Of a DNA stretch of 64,000 nucleotides, positions 26,512 through 35,841 are shown piece after piece. Numbering within the stretch: the first letter of the stretch is position 1; each line of letters begins with the position of its first letter. A program made the position numbers and the translations under genes. This stretch comes from SKVR01 sp964453995 (GTDB taxonomy: Bacteria > Bacteroidota > Bacteroidia > Bacteroidales > UBA7960). The notes beneath the pieces are model-generated. The model searched no databases. It saw only the letters and a list, made by a program, of their open reading frames with translations, and was not told the origin of the DNA. The stretch spans positions 1-64,000 of the forward strand of contig CAYVQC010000010.1 in NCBI GenBank assembly GCA_964453995.1, written 5' to 3'.

Positions 26512-28854
26512 CTATTGGTGGCTGGCCATTTCCTGGGAAATATCAATGGTTATTTCCACTACTTTTTGCAGATTATCGTAATCGTCCATCACAGCTTTAC
26601 TTACCCCTTTGACGATAAATGTGGATCCGTCTTTTCTTATTCTTTTCAGCGTCCCTGTAACGGGTTTACCTCTTCGGAGCATGTCCCAGAAAAGCCTGTA
26701 ATTCTCCGAATTTTTCCAGTCCTTATTATCGAAGAAGATACTATGGTGCTTACCTTCGATTTCTTCAGCAGTATAACCGCTTACTTTATCAAAATTGGGG
26801 TTGGTTTTTCGTATGATTCCTTCAGCATCGTACTCCATTACACAAAAAAGCTTTTCGGTAGTATCGGCAAGGCCCTGGATTTCTTTATCCTTACGCATCA
26901 TCTCTTCCTGGGTGGCATGCATTTCTTCCATATTCTGGCGCATCTCCTCTTCCTGTGCCCTCATTTCCTCAGCTTGCTGTTGCGACTGCTCCAGTAAATA
27001 TGCAGTGCGCAGATTTATTTTTACTGATGAAATGGTACTGGCAATATTTTCAGCTACTTTTTGAACGAATTCGATCTGATGAGATTCAAAGGGATGAAAT
27101 GAAGCCATTTCAATTACACCGTATACCTCTTCATTGAGCAAAAGAGGCATAATTAAAAGGCAGCATGGATTCTCATCTCCAAGCCCTGAAGTTATTTGTA
27201 TGTAATCCTTGGGGATGTCAGTCAGCAGGATATGTTTCTTTTCCAGGTAACAGGCACCTACAAGGCCTTCGCCAATATCTATCCTGCGGGTAAGATATTT
27301 TTTCCGATCATAGGCGTAGCATGCTGTTAACTCAAGAAATTTATCATCTTTATTTTCATCATTAATCAGGAAAACACCTCCCTGGTTGGCATTCAGGTAC
27401 TTCACAAGGTTTTTAATGATGTTGAAGGTCAGTTCTTCCAGGTTATCGTTGTTGAACCTGAGGATATCCGCAAATTTCGCCTGCCCCTGGGTTGTCCAGT
27501 TTCTTTTTTCATCTTCTTTTTTCCTTATTTGTTCTTCCTTTCTCGCTTTGGCAAGGCTATCGCGCATATTCAGCAATGCACTACCAAGAGAATCTCTTTC
27601 ACCCAGCTTTTCATAGGAAACCTCCAGTTCTCCCTCACCAATTCTTTGGGCAAAGTTTGCGGTATCTTTAAGACCAGTAACAAGCTTATTCAGGCTGTCA
27701 GCCATTTGTGCGATCTCATCTTCGCCTTTTACCTGCAGAGTTTTTGCACTTTTCAGATCACCAACAGAAAGTGTATTTAACAAATCAGTGGTACGGGCAA
27801 GTGGGTTGGCAATTCGTGCTGCAACCAGGTAAATTACCCATGCCAGGATGACCAATCCCAGCACTGCCACAACAATTGAATAGAAAAGCATTCTGTTTGC
27901 CTCAGCCATGATAAAAGCACGAGGAACAACAATGGCCAACGACCAGGGTGTACCTGTATCGCCAATTTGCACAGGGGCATAGGCATGGAAAGCTTCCTTT
28001 TGTAGCAAATCGCTGTATGAGTAATGTTCTTCAAAGGTTCCATTGCTTACAAAAGCACCTATCTCAAATTGCTCATAATACTCAGGATTTACATCGCCAA
28101 TTTTATTGCCAAGCAATGTATTGTTGGGATGCCCCACAAAAGTACCGTCATTGGAAAGCAGATAAGCGTATCCAACACCAAAGGGCTTTATGGAATCAAT
28201 CAGTTCCTGGAATCTGTCAAGAATTATATCGGCACCCGCAAGTCCGGCAAAACCTCCATCCTGTATCAATGGAATACAGGGGCTTACTTCAAGCACGCGA
28301 TCGTCATCACCCCCCGTGTAGCTGTACCAGTAGGGATTGGTGATGGTTTGTTTCATGCTGAGTTTAATCTGTTCATACAGGCTGCCGGGATCATCTCCCT
28401 CCAGGTTGAGGGTATCGCGCTGAAAAATAATCCTTCCATCTTGGCGTACCCAGGTATACCTTACCCTTCCATAGGGCAGGTCATACTCTGGCAGCAATGC
28501 ATTTAACTCAAGACTTACCCATGTGGAATGGAATTCAGGATTGGTTGAAAGGTACTCATAAAGGATTGGCGAAATGATCTCTTCGGTAGAGTCTGAAGGA
28601 AAAACATTAAAATTCTTGAACGCCATGCCGAGCCCTTGGGTAAGACTAAAATCATTGTTGATTTCCTGGCTTACAAGGTTGGCATATTCACGCGCCTGCA
28701 TCCGGGCCATTTCAGTGGCATCAGCATATGCTTTGCTGCGCATGGTTAATGTAAGATAGCCAAAAGACAAAAGAAAAATGCTGAAAGAGATTGATATGAT
28801 CAATAGCAGCAATTGATTTCTAAGGCTCATTTTATTTAACGATACCATGCCCAT
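26512..28854 (-). CDS. Membrane receptor Cache-HAMP-GAF-PAS without output domain
   Basis: This 780-residue protein has TM1 (about 12-34) and a periplasmic double-Cache sensor (about 40-320; VRYTWVRQDGRIIFQRDTL, NPYWYSYTGGDDDRVLEVSP, GLAGADIILDRFQELID). TM2 lies at about 322-346, followed by HAMP (about 347-400), a linker, GAF (about 465-610; NLVKYLNANQGGVFLIND), a coiled coil (EEMRAQEEEMRQNMEEM) and a C-terminal PAS domain (about 655-775; NPNFDKVSGYTAEEIEGKHH). No kinase, GGDEF, EAL, methyl-accepting or receiver domain follows. The Cache domain probably binds a small extracellular ligand. From HAMP onwards it closely resembles the product of the next gene upstream (29006-30943). How it signals is unknown; it may act through partners. 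The start is uncertain among three nearby ATGs. Confidence 0.85.
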   Translation of the reverse strand: MGMVSLNKMSLRNQLLLLIISISFSIFLLSFGYLTLTMRSKAYADATEMARMQAREYANLVSQEINNDFSLTQGLGMAFKNFNVFPSDSTEEIISPILYEYLSTNPEFHSTWVSLELNALLPEYDLPYGRVRYTWVRQDGRIIFQRDTLNLEGDDPGSLYEQIKLSMKQTITNPYWYSYTGGDDDRVLEVSPCIPLIQDGGFAGLAGADIILDRFQELIDSIKPFGVGYAYLLSNDGTFVGHPNNTLLGNKIGDVNPEYYEQFEIGAFVSNGTFEEHYSYSDLLQKEAFHAYAPVQIGDTGTPWSLAIVVPRAFIMAEANRMLFYSIVVAVLGLVILAWVIYLVAARIANPLARTTDLLNTLSVGDLKSAKTLQVKGEDEIAQMADSLNKLVTGLKDTANFAQRIGEGELEVSYEKLGERDSLGSALLNMRDSLAKARKEEQIRKKEDEKRNWTTQGQAKFADILRFNNDNLEELTFNIIKNLVKYLNANQGGVFLINDENKDDKFLELTACYAYDRKKYLTRRIDIGEGLVGACYLEKKHILLTDIPKDYIQITSGLGDENPCCLLIMPLLLNEEVYGVIEMASFHPFESHQIEFVQKVAENIASTISSVKINLRTAYLLEQSQQQAEEMRAQEEEMRQNMEEMHATQEEMMRKDKEIQGLADTTEKLFCVMEYDAEGIIRKTNPNFDKVSGYTAEEIEGKHHSIFFDNKDWKNSENYRLFWDMLRRGKPVTGTLKRIRKDGSTFIVKGVSKAVMDDYDNLQKVVEITIDISQEMASHQ

Positions 28855-28903
28855 AGTACTTTTTATATTTTACAATTATTTGATATTTTCGGTTAAATTG
28901 TCT

Positions 28904-28920
28904 TAAACCATTATGGTTTA
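28904..28920. promoter_or_regulatory. Perfect palindrome between the two receptor genes
   Basis: TAAACCAT-T-ATGGTTTA (28904-28920) lies about 50 bp upstream of the Cache receptor start. Its size and position suit an operator. Confidence 0.35.
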
Positions 28921-28973
28921 TAATGTTCCATCTTCGGGGAATGAACATAATACTATTTTCCGTTTTCGGAACC

Positions 28974-28998
28974 AAAGAAAAAACCGGGGTTAGCCGGT
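28974..28998 (-). terminator. Terminator after the 645-residue receptor gene
   Basis: On the minus strand ACCGG (28998-28994) pairs with CCGGT (28987-28983), followed by a T-rich tract. It lies directly after the stop at 29006, so the two receptors have separate transcripts or only partial read-through. Confidence 0.6.
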
Positions 28999-29005
28999 CT
29001 TTAAC

Positions 29006-30943
29006 TTAAGCATTTTCTGTTTTCTGAATCACATATAGTATTCTCGCAATAGCCCCATATTTATTGGTAATGTGTTTGAAAACCCCTTTGGTTTTCAAAG
29101 GAATACCATCGCGGCGGATCAAATGAAACTGCCCTTCTAATGCAGCTCCATTAGCCAGGGTTTCTGTAATATCGGCCATGCCCTGGCCTTCGAGAAAACC
29201 TCTATCAAACAGGGTGAAGAAACCCATATCATCTACTTCATACTCAGAATAAGAAAGCAGTCCGGCAAGAATAGGATTGAGCCTTCGTACTTTAAGATCG
29301 GGGGATAACTCGGCAAATGGAACAGTATTATTCATGGCCTGGAAAAACCCTTCATTTTCTACTTCTTTTCTTTCCATTTCTTCCTGGGTAGCATTCATTT
29401 CTTCCATATTCTGCCGCATTTCCTCCTCTTGTGCCCTCATTTCCTCACTTTGCTCCTGTGATTGGTGAAGTAATTCGGTAGTACGGATATTAATTTTTAC
29501 ACTGGAAATCGTGGAAGCAATAGACTCGGCTACCTTCTCTACAAACTCTATCTGGTAGGGTTCTAATACCTTAAATGATGCTACTTCAATAACTCCGTAA
29601 ATCTCGTCATTCAATTTCAGAGGTACAATAAGGATACTTCTCGGATTGGAGTCACCCAGCCCGGAAGTAATATTAATGTAGCTTTGAGGCACATCAGTAA
29701 GAAAGATTGTTTCACCCTCCTGCAAACACGTGCCAACCAGTCCTTCGCCTTTTGCTATTTGCTTTTTAAGAAACTTACGGCGCTCATAGGCATAGCAGGC
29801 ATTAAGTTCTACAATAGGCTCGGCCTCATCTTCATTCAAAATAAAAACACCTCCCTGGTTTGCATCAAGATAACTTACAAGGTTCTTGATTATACTGAAT
29901 GAAAGTTCCTGAAGGTTATCATTGTTTTGTCTGAGAAGCTCAGCAAATTTAGCTACACCTTGTGTAGCCCAGTTTCTCTTGGTATCTTCCGTTTTTCTCT
30001 TTTCTTCTTCTTCTTTTGCTTTAAGAAGGCTTTCGCGCATATCAACCAGCGACATGCCCAGTGTATCCTCCTCACTCAGGGGTTTAAATTCGTTCTCAAA
30101 GTTTCCTTTACCAATTTCTGTGGCAAAGGTTACTTTTTCTTTAAGACCATCTATAAGGAAATTAAGTGCTTTGCTCATATCTCCTATTTCATCTTCTCTT
30201 GAAGGCAGTTTTTGCTCAGGCAATTTGCCCTCACCCATCATGTTGAGGATATTCCGGAGATAAATTACCGGTCTGGTAATCATTCTGATAAACACAGAAG
30301 CGATAATGATTCCACCAATGACAATGATGATTCCAAGTAGCAAGCTCAGGCTCCTGAAACGATCAAGAGTAGTTTCCATATCACTCTGTCCATTCTCTAC
30401 AATATTTCTTTGTACTTCGAGCAACTGGTCGAGATTTGCAAGGATTTGACCTGTATTGCTTACAATGGTGCCACCTTCTTCCATCATGGGCCTGATCTCA
30501 AAAATTACCATGACATCATCGTAACTCATAAAATCAGACAGTTGGTCCATGACAGTCTCATAGGTGATGAGCAATTCTCCAACCAGCCTGAACACTTCCT
30601 GCAATTCAGCCTGTTGTTCTTCATTCCATTGTTGAGACATTTGCTCCAACTGGACCTTTAGCTCAGGATACTCTGTATTAAGCAGTTCTCTGAGCCGGTT
30701 TTTGTCTGGTGTATCATCAATGCTTTGAATAAAGATCCAGGTGCCGATCAGCTTTTCTGATTCAATGATCTGGTTCTTAAGCTCCATGAGCATATTCATG
30801 GAAGGCACATATACCTCGCTGTTGCGATCATTTACATTTTGAACTCTTACCAAGGTAAAGTAAATGGCGGTAATACTGATTAAAAAGAAAAGCAACAAAA
30901 TGGTAAAGCCGATGCTAAGCTTTCTTCCAATGGTTAATCTCAT
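29006..30943 (-). CDS. Membrane receptor four-helix sensor-HAMP-GAF-PAS without output domain
   Basis: This 645-residue protein has TM1 (about 8-30; LSIGFTILLLFFLISITAIY), a periplasmic helical bundle of the 4HB_MCP type (about 32-195) and TM2 (about 198-220; LGIIIVIGGIIIASVFI). HAMP (about 222-275), GAF (about 355-500; NLVSYLDANQGGVFILN), a coiled coil (EEMRAQEEEMRQNMEEM) and a degraded or short PAS-like end (about 535-645) follow. No catalytic or methyl-accepting module is present. From HAMP onward it is a paralogue of the neighbouring Cache receptor, with shared segments RNWATQGVAKFAELLRQNND and GLVGTCLQEGETIFLTDVP. It is followed downstream by a terminator. The YfiR-like gene lies upstream on the same strand. 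Confidence 0.85.
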   Translation of the reverse strand: MRLTIGRKLSIGFTILLLFFLISITAIYFTLVRVQNVNDRNSEVYVPSMNMLMELKNQIIESEKLIGTWIFIQSIDDTPDKNRLRELLNTEYPELKVQLEQMSQQWNEEQQAELQEVFRLVGELLITYETVMDQLSDFMSYDDVMVIFEIRPMMEEGGTIVSNTGQILANLDQLLEVQRNIVENGQSDMETTLDRFRSLSLLLGIIIVIGGIIIASVFIRMITRPVIYLRNILNMMGEGKLPEQKLPSREDEIGDMSKALNFLIDGLKEKVTFATEIGKGNFENEFKPLSEEDTLGMSLVDMRESLLKAKEEEEKRKTEDTKRNWATQGVAKFAELLRQNNDNLQELSFSIIKNLVSYLDANQGGVFILNEDEAEPIVELNACYAYERRKFLKKQIAKGEGLVGTCLQEGETIFLTDVPQSYINITSGLGDSNPRSILIVPLKLNDEIYGVIEVASFKVLEPYQIEFVEKVAESIASTISSVKINIRTTELLHQSQEQSEEMRAQEEEMRQNMEEMNATQEEMERKEVENEGFFQAMNNTVPFAELSPDLKVRRLNPILAGLLSYSEYEVDDMGFFTLFDRGFLEGQGMADITETLANGAALEGQFHLIRRDGIPLKTKGVFKHITNKYGAIARILYVIQKTENA

Positions 30944-31172
30944 TTGCAGTTTAAATTATATAAACTATTAATACTATTTGCTTTGCAGGCTAAAAGTACA
31001 AAAATTGTATAATAGTGAATGAAAAAACTATGTTTAAGCCAGTTACATGATTCTCGCAGCAGGCCTGAAAAAAGCGTATTTACGACAAAAGGAGCTTTAA
31101 ACCGGCTAATAGGCTAAAAATGGCAAACTTAAAATTTATTCACCTTTAGCTCTCTTAAATTGTTGAGTATAC

Positions 31173-31697
31173 TTAATCTGCAAGAATAGCAAGGCGGGCA
31201 ATTTCACCACCTGGATTAAGGCCCATAGCCCGGGCGTTTTCCTGGCTTAGCTCAAAGCGCTGACGACTGTCAATTACAGTAAAGTTGATCACTGCTCCGT
31301 CATTTATTCCTCCACGGCTATCAGAAACTACAAGGGCATGAATATTCTTGGCTTTCAGGGCAGCAACAATCTCAGGCAATTTGCGGCTTTGATTGGCAGG
31401 CACATAAAGAATGTGACATTTAGAGAGCTCCTGAGGTGAATTAAACCTTTTTGCAACAATGGTCTGGTTTCCGGCTCTTTTGGTACTGGCCATTGACTCA
31501 ACCTCTTTCTGCATGGATGAATTGCCATAAACGGCAACAATAAAATCACCACTCTGGTAGTCCGCAGGCCATGCTATAAGACGGGTAAAATTGTACAGAA
31601 ATACTGATTGGATCCTTGTATCTGACTGTGCTTTAACCTGAAAGGCGAAGAGCATAATCATGGCTAGTGAAAAAGTAAAGTAAAAGATCTTTCTCAT
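31173..31697 (-). CDS. YfiR-like periplasmic protein (DUF4154)
   Basis: This 174-residue protein has a signal peptide (FYFTFSLAMIMLFAFQVKAQ). The YfiR/HmsC domain fills the rest: IQSVFLYNFTRLIAWPAD, DFIVAVYGNSSMQKEVESM, CHILYVPANQSRKLPEIV, VSDSRGGINDGAVINFTV and ENARAMGLNPGGEIARLA. In Pseudomonas YfiR is the periplasmic repressor of the diguanylate cyclase YfiN. In Bacteroidota the domain often occurs without cyclases. Here its likely partners are the HAMP receptors just downstream on the same strand (229 bp away). Disulfide-forming cysteines typical of Pseudomonas YfiR are not evident; a single Cys is seen. Confidence 0.85.
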   Translation of the reverse strand: MRKIFYFTFSLAMIMLFAFQVKAQSDTRIQSVFLYNFTRLIAWPADYQSGDFIVAVYGNSSMQKEVESMASTKRAGNQTIVAKRFNSPQELSKCHILYVPANQSRKLPEIVAALKAKNIHALVVSDSRGGINDGAVINFTVIDSRQRFELSQENARAMGLNPGGEIARLAILAD

Positions 31698-31789
31698 GAC
31701 ATTTGTTTTTTTTTAGAATTTTGGGGATATTAATGAACACTTTATCCTTGATTGGATTACTCTGAAAAATCTATTGTAACCCTTATAAG

Positions 31790-31801
31790 GGGAATCTTTT
31801 T
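31790..31801. promoter_or_regulatory. Short perfect palindrome CCCTTATAAGGG
   Basis: A 12-bp palindrome about 95 bp upstream of the yfiR-like start. It could be an operator half-site pair. Weak evidence. Confidence 0.2.
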
Positions 31802-31861
31802 TGATGAATTAAACAACTTTTCAAAATTAGTCCTTTATTACCAAGACCTTCCCCCGATAAA

Positions 31862-32497
31862 TTACCTGTATTTTACCGTAGTTTTCCACAGTATGATCAG
31901 CTCATTCATCATCATTGCAGTAGCACCCCAGATGACATTTTTTTCGTAAACAAAGCAGGGGGTTTCGATGGTTAAGCCATTGGTGATCTTCAGGGTGGTT
32001 GTTTTTACAGACGAGGCTGAAAGGAAAAAAGAGAAGGGTATTTCAAGGATGGCATCAACCTCATTTTTATCAGGAAGGAAGGATCCCCTGGGTTGGTATA
32101 AACCCACAAAAGGGCTTACAATATGATTGGAGGGTGGAATGTAAAGATCGGTTAACTTTCCGCAAAAGGAGACATTTTGCGTGTGTATACCTATTTCCTC
32201 GTGTGCTTCGCGAAGTGCAGTATGATACATACTCTTATCGGTAGACTCCCATCGGCCACCGGGGAAGGCAATCTGCCCGCTGTGTACTCCATTGTAAAAA
32301 GGCCGTTGAATGAACGGAATGTAGTATTCATCTGATTTCTTAAAAAAAAGTATCAACACACTGCTTTTATTGGCCGATTGCAAAGTTTCAGGTGTTGGAA
32401 TTTCGTTTCGCCTGTATTGTGGAGCCATCAGCATTTGTGCTTCACTGCCTGGCAGGGCATTGTTGAAGCAAGCTTTTAATTGCTGAGCAAATTCCAT
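31862..32497 (-). CDS. Nudix hydrolase, CoA pyrophosphatase (NudL) type
   Basis: This 211-residue enzyme is a predicted nucleoside-diphosphate-linked hydrolase. The NudL/UPF0035 signature is present: PFIQRPFYNGVHSGQIAFPG followed by GRWESTDKSMYHTALREAHE. The Nudix REAHEEIGI core carries the metal-binding glutamates. The first Nudix Glu is replaced in this subfamily context by D/K. Family members split CoA and acyl-CoA to phosphopantetheine and 3',5'-ADP. It stands between the yfiR-like gene and the OB-fold lipoprotein gene, all on the minus strand. The substrate is inferred from the family only. Confidence 0.88.
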   Translation of the reverse strand: MEFAQQLKACFNNALPGSEAQMLMAPQYRRNEIPTPETLQSANKSSVLILFFKKSDEYYIPFIQRPFYNGVHSGQIAFPGGRWESTDKSMYHTALREAHEEIGIHTQNVSFCGKLTDLYIPPSNHIVSPFVGLYQPRGSFLPDKNEVDAILEIPFSFFLSASSVKTTTLKITNGLTIETPCFVYEKNVIWGATAMMMNELIILWKTTVKYR

Positions 32498-32524
32498 TTT
32501 TTAATCCTCTCAAAGCATATAAAA

Positions 32525-32559
32525 AGAAAGGACATTTCCTGGCAGAAACATCCTTTCTC
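32525..32559 (-). terminator. Terminator of the OB-fold lipoprotein gene
   Basis: On the minus strand AGAAAGGA pairs with TCCTTTCT, with an inner TTC/GAA extension, followed by TTTTTA. It lies 20-55 bp after the stop at 32579. Confidence 0.6.
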
Positions 32560-32578
32560 TGTATTATAATAATAAGTT

Positions 32579-33136
32579 CTAGTTTTCGCTACCAGATTTT
32601 TCTGCTTCAGCAACCTCAACGGGTTCCTGGTCTTCTTCCTGGGTTTGATCTTCAATAATTTCGAAGTTACTTATTTCTACAAAAGCCCTGATATCGGGGG
32701 TAATACCTCTTTCTTCAAGCCTTTTTACAGCTTCTTCAGTAGAAGAGCACGCGTGATCCTCTTCGCCGTCATGGGCGTGATCATGATCATGATCTTCTGC
32801 TTCAAGGTTAAGTACTTCGGTTTTTAAAATACCTGAAAGCACAACATGTTTTCCTTCGTGCTCCGGTGTAAATTGTGTTTGAAAATCATTCAACATCACC
32901 AGCATGCTAAAATCGTCATCATTAAGCTGATTTACAAGCATTTTGTCGCCACTATGCTTGCAGATATGAGTGATAACACCTTCAAATTTAACTTCTTTAC
33001 CCTCATAACCCAGGGGTTCGGATACCAGTTCTGAAATTAAATTCATTTGGGCAGTTTCTGCTTGTTGCTCTTTTACCTGGCCGCAGGAGTATATCAATAA
33101 TCCCATTACGGCAATAATTGCAATTCTTTTAATCAT
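32579..33136 (-). CDS. Lipoprotein with OB-like domain and His/Asp-rich loop
   Basis: This 185-residue lipoprotein has lipobox GLLIYSC (Cys18). An OB-fold-like segment follows (about 38-110; YEGKEVKFEGVITHICKHSG, KHVVLSGILKTEVLNLE), with the pair C-K-H near residue 58-60. A striking run of metal-ligand residues (HDHDHAHDGEEDHAC, about 117-131) then precedes a helix and an acidic tail. Metal binding is inferred from composition; I know of no assigned function. The ICKHSGDKML motif also looks like a redox or metal-binding site. It has its own -7-like box (TACTTTTG at 33188-33181) and terminator, so it is a single-gene unit. Confidence 0.7.
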   Translation of the reverse strand: MIKRIAIIAVMGLLIYSCGQVKEQQAETAQMNLISELVSEPLGYEGKEVKFEGVITHICKHSGDKMLVNQLNDDDFSMLVMLNDFQTQFTPEHEGKHVVLSGILKTEVLNLEAEDHDHDHAHDGEEDHACSSTEEAVKRLEERGITPDIRAFVEISNFEIIEDQTQEEDQEPVEVAEAEKSGSEN

Positions 33137-33180
33137 GGTTACTTTAATTTGTTAAGTGTATTGGTTAAGAAATTACGGTG

Positions 33181-33188
33181 CAAAAGTA
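33181..33188 (-). promoter_or_regulatory. -7 box of the OB-fold lipoprotein gene
   Basis: TACTTTTG on the minus strand matches TAnnTTTG, 45 bp upstream of the ATG. No TTG at the expected -33 distance was found. Confidence 0.4.
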
Positions 33189-33221
33189 ATCAAAATATCA
33201 TAAACCCAGAGACTCATGGTA

Positions 33222-35225
33222 TTACTTTTTATTTAATCTCTCCAGCACAAAAGCAGATAAGGATGGCAGGTAAAGGCTCAGGACTTCCTTGCCCCCGGAA
33301 TTTATAAATGTAGAATGCCGGAGGGTTTTATCTTGTCGTTCGTGCCCACCAAAGTCTTGGCTGTCGGTATCCAGTACCATACCATAGGTGCCGGCAGTGG
33401 CCTCAAAAGAATAATCAGAGTACGACCGGAAGGGATTAAAGTTGAACACAAAGGTGAATTTACCCCTTTCGAAAATGAGTACCTGGTCAGGGATATTCTG
33501 CACTCTGGGGTAATGAAGTTGTTTTTGGATAATTTTACGCAGTTTAAATAACTTGATCATTTCCCTGTCGAAGAGATTTAAAAACCTGTACCGCAACTGC
33601 TCATTGGTAGCCAGACTCCACTGCCTGCGGGCATAATGATAAGACCAATTATTATGTCGCCCCGGGAAATCTATCCATTCTGGATGACCAAATTCATTAC
33701 CCATAAAATTGAGGTACCCGTTTCCGGCTGTCGCAATGGTAACCAGCCGGATCATCTTGTGTAGTGCGATGCCATTATCAACTACCAGGCTCTGATGATT
33801 TACATGCATATTGTAATACATCTCTTTATCCATAAGCCAGAAGATGAGCGTTTTATCCCCTACAAGGGCCTGGTCGTGCGATTCGGCGTAGTGTATGGCT
33901 TGTTCATCGGCACGTTTGTTAGACAGGTTGTAATAAATATCGCCCACATGCCAATGCTCAATCTTATTCTCCTTAATAGTTTTGATCCAGAAATCGGGAA
34001 TACCCATGGCAAGGCGGTAATCAAAGCCATATCCACCTTTTTCACGGGGGGTAGCAAGGCCTGGCATACCGCTCATCTCTTCAGCCACAGTTATGGCATG
34101 AGGGTTTACCTGGTGAATGAGCTTATTGGCAAGCTTAAGATAAACTATTGCATCATCATCCTGGTTGCCGTTGTAATACTGGCTGTATTCTGTAAATGAA
34201 CTTCCAAGCCCGTGATCGAGGTAAAGCATACTGGTAACCCCGTCAAAACGGTACCCATCGAAACGGTATTCATCAATCCAGAACTTACAGTTGGAAAGTA
34301 AAAAGTGCAGAACCTCGTTTTTGCCATAATCAAAGCACCTGCTGTCCCATGCCGGATGATCACCGCGTGGTCCATTGTGAAAAAACTGGTACAATGTACC
34401 GTCGTACCGGCTGATCCCTTCCACCTCGTTTTTCACTGCGTGCGAATGTACAATATCCATAATCACAAACAATCCCATCCCGTGAGCATCGTCAACAAGG
34501 GCTTTCAATTCATCGGGGGTGCCAAAGCGCGAAGAGGCAGCAAAAAAATTACTTACATGATATCCAAATGATCCGTAGTAGGGATGCTCCTGGATGGCCA
34601 TGAGTTGGATGGTGTTATAACCTGACTTCTTGATCCCCGGTAAAACATTTTTGCGAAAATTCTCAAAGGAACCTACTTCATAATGTTCGGTTGCCATGCC
34701 CACATGCGCTTCATATACCAGAGGAACGAAGTCCTTTTTTCTTTCAGGTATTTTATTCTTCCAGCTGTAAGGTTTGGCAGGATCCCACACCTGCGCATTA
34801 AAAACATGGGTCTTTTCATCCTGTACCACTCTCCTGGCCCAGGCCGGAACACGTTCACCACTGTTTCCGTTCCAAAAAACATGAAGTTTGTAAAGATCGC
34901 CATGCTTAAGGGTTTCAAGAGGAACTTCAATTTGCCAATTGCCATTACCGATATTGCGGAATACAAATTCTTCCCTGAGCTGCCATTCGCAAAAATCACC
35001 CACAAGATAGATCTTGGTGGCGTTGGGAGCCCACTCACGCATTATCCAACTCTTTTTCTGCCTGTGCAACCCGTAATACAGGTATCCAACAGCAAAATCA
35101 CTCAATGTCTTTTGGTCATTCAACAACTGGGCTTCTTTTTCCTGCGCTCGTCTGATGCGGCCCATTATGGCATCAGCATAGGGTTGCAGGAAAATATCTT
35201 TTTCTAGAAATTCCGGATATTGCAT
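33222..35225 (-). CDS. glgB: 1,4-alpha-glucan (glycogen) branching enzyme, GH13
   Basis: This 667-residue enzyme creates alpha-1,6 branches in glycogen. An N-terminal CBM48 domain is followed by the GH13 barrel. Catalytic regions: VIMDIVHSHAVKNE; the nucleophile Asp in GYRFDGVTSMLYLDHG; the acid Glu in ITVAEEMSGMPG; and the transition-state Asp in YAESHDQALVG. The C-terminal all-beta domain ends at FVLERLNKK. The overall pattern (YEAHVGMATEHYEVGSF, NEFGHPEWIDFP) is closer to the eukaryotic-like GH13_8 branching enzymes than to E. coli GlgB. No other glycogen gene is nearby. A -7-like box TATTTTTG lies at 35257-35250, with a TTG 22 nt further up. Confidence 0.93.
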   Translation of the reverse strand: MQYPEFLEKDIFLQPYADAIMGRIRRAQEKEAQLLNDQKTLSDFAVGYLYYGLHRQKKSWIMREWAPNATKIYLVGDFCEWQLREEFVFRNIGNGNWQIEVPLETLKHGDLYKLHVFWNGNSGERVPAWARRVVQDEKTHVFNAQVWDPAKPYSWKNKIPERKKDFVPLVYEAHVGMATEHYEVGSFENFRKNVLPGIKKSGYNTIQLMAIQEHPYYGSFGYHVSNFFAASSRFGTPDELKALVDDAHGMGLFVIMDIVHSHAVKNEVEGISRYDGTLYQFFHNGPRGDHPAWDSRCFDYGKNEVLHFLLSNCKFWIDEYRFDGYRFDGVTSMLYLDHGLGSSFTEYSQYYNGNQDDDAIVYLKLANKLIHQVNPHAITVAEEMSGMPGLATPREKGGYGFDYRLAMGIPDFWIKTIKENKIEHWHVGDIYYNLSNKRADEQAIHYAESHDQALVGDKTLIFWLMDKEMYYNMHVNHQSLVVDNGIALHKMIRLVTIATAGNGYLNFMGNEFGHPEWIDFPGRHNNWSYHYARRQWSLATNEQLRYRFLNLFDREMIKLFKLRKIIQKQLHYPRVQNIPDQVLIFERGKFTFVFNFNPFRSYSDYSFEATAGTYGMVLDTDSQDFGGHERQDKTLRHSTFINSGGKEVLSLYLPSLSAFVLERLNKK

Positions 35226-35319
35226 AATGCTAATTGTTTAATTCAATATCAAAAATATACATTTAAAACCGGTTTAGGGCAAAAACAACAAAAAGAATTA
35301 AGTGGGTTATTTTGATAAT

Positions 35320-35724
35320 CTACTCAGCTCTCCCGGTAAAACCCTTGTGCCTGTTCCGGAAAGTCTTGAAGAAATTATACCACAGCGATAGCAGAAGAGC
35401 GGCCACGGCAAAAAGGACCGTTAAAGCATCTACAATTTCGCCGGGGGGAGTAATATTTAGGACTCTTGACACCAGGTAAGTAATATAGGAATTGGGCAGA
35501 TCATACTTACCAAGTTCTTTCAGCACAGACCAATGCCAATCGGTAAGCGGGCAATACCCCCACCCATAAAAAATCCCCAGGACAGTCCACGATCCAATTG
35601 TAAGGATAATAGCAGCCAGGTGCCATTTGCGGGTGGAGGCCCATATCCAACCCGTAAGATTGAACAGGATCAGCAACAGGTGAAAAATCAAAAAGAAAAC
35701 ATCAGCAATTTTATACCAAATCAT
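35320..35724 (-). CDS. DUF2784-like small membrane protein
   Basis: This 134-residue protein has four predicted membrane segments and matches the DUF2784 pattern: FFLIFHLLLILFNLTGWIW, SWTVLGIFYGWGYCPLTDWH, a short extracytoplasmic loop with YITYLVSRVL, and ALTVLFAVAALLLSLWYNF. The conserved GYCPLTDWHW segment is the family hallmark. Function is unknown. The start was placed at MIWYKIADVF; the longer frame begins with a TTG that adds an unlike segment. It lies 94 bp downstream of glgB's start on the same strand, so it belongs to a separate or upstream-linked unit. Confidence 0.8.
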   Translation of the reverse strand: MIWYKIADVFFLIFHLLLILFNLTGWIWASTRKWHLAAIILTIGSWTVLGIFYGWGYCPLTDWHWSVLKELGKYDLPNSYITYLVSRVLNITPPGEIVDALTVLFAVAALLLSLWYNFFKTFRNRHKGFTGRAE

Positions 35725-35841
35725 AAATGCACCAGGTAACTGTTGGGGTAACAAAATAATCAATTTCGGGGAGAAAAAGAAATTGTTGCTCCATTCATAA
35801 TCGTTGCAGATGCAGCCGGTTAAAACAAAAGTATTTTTCTG

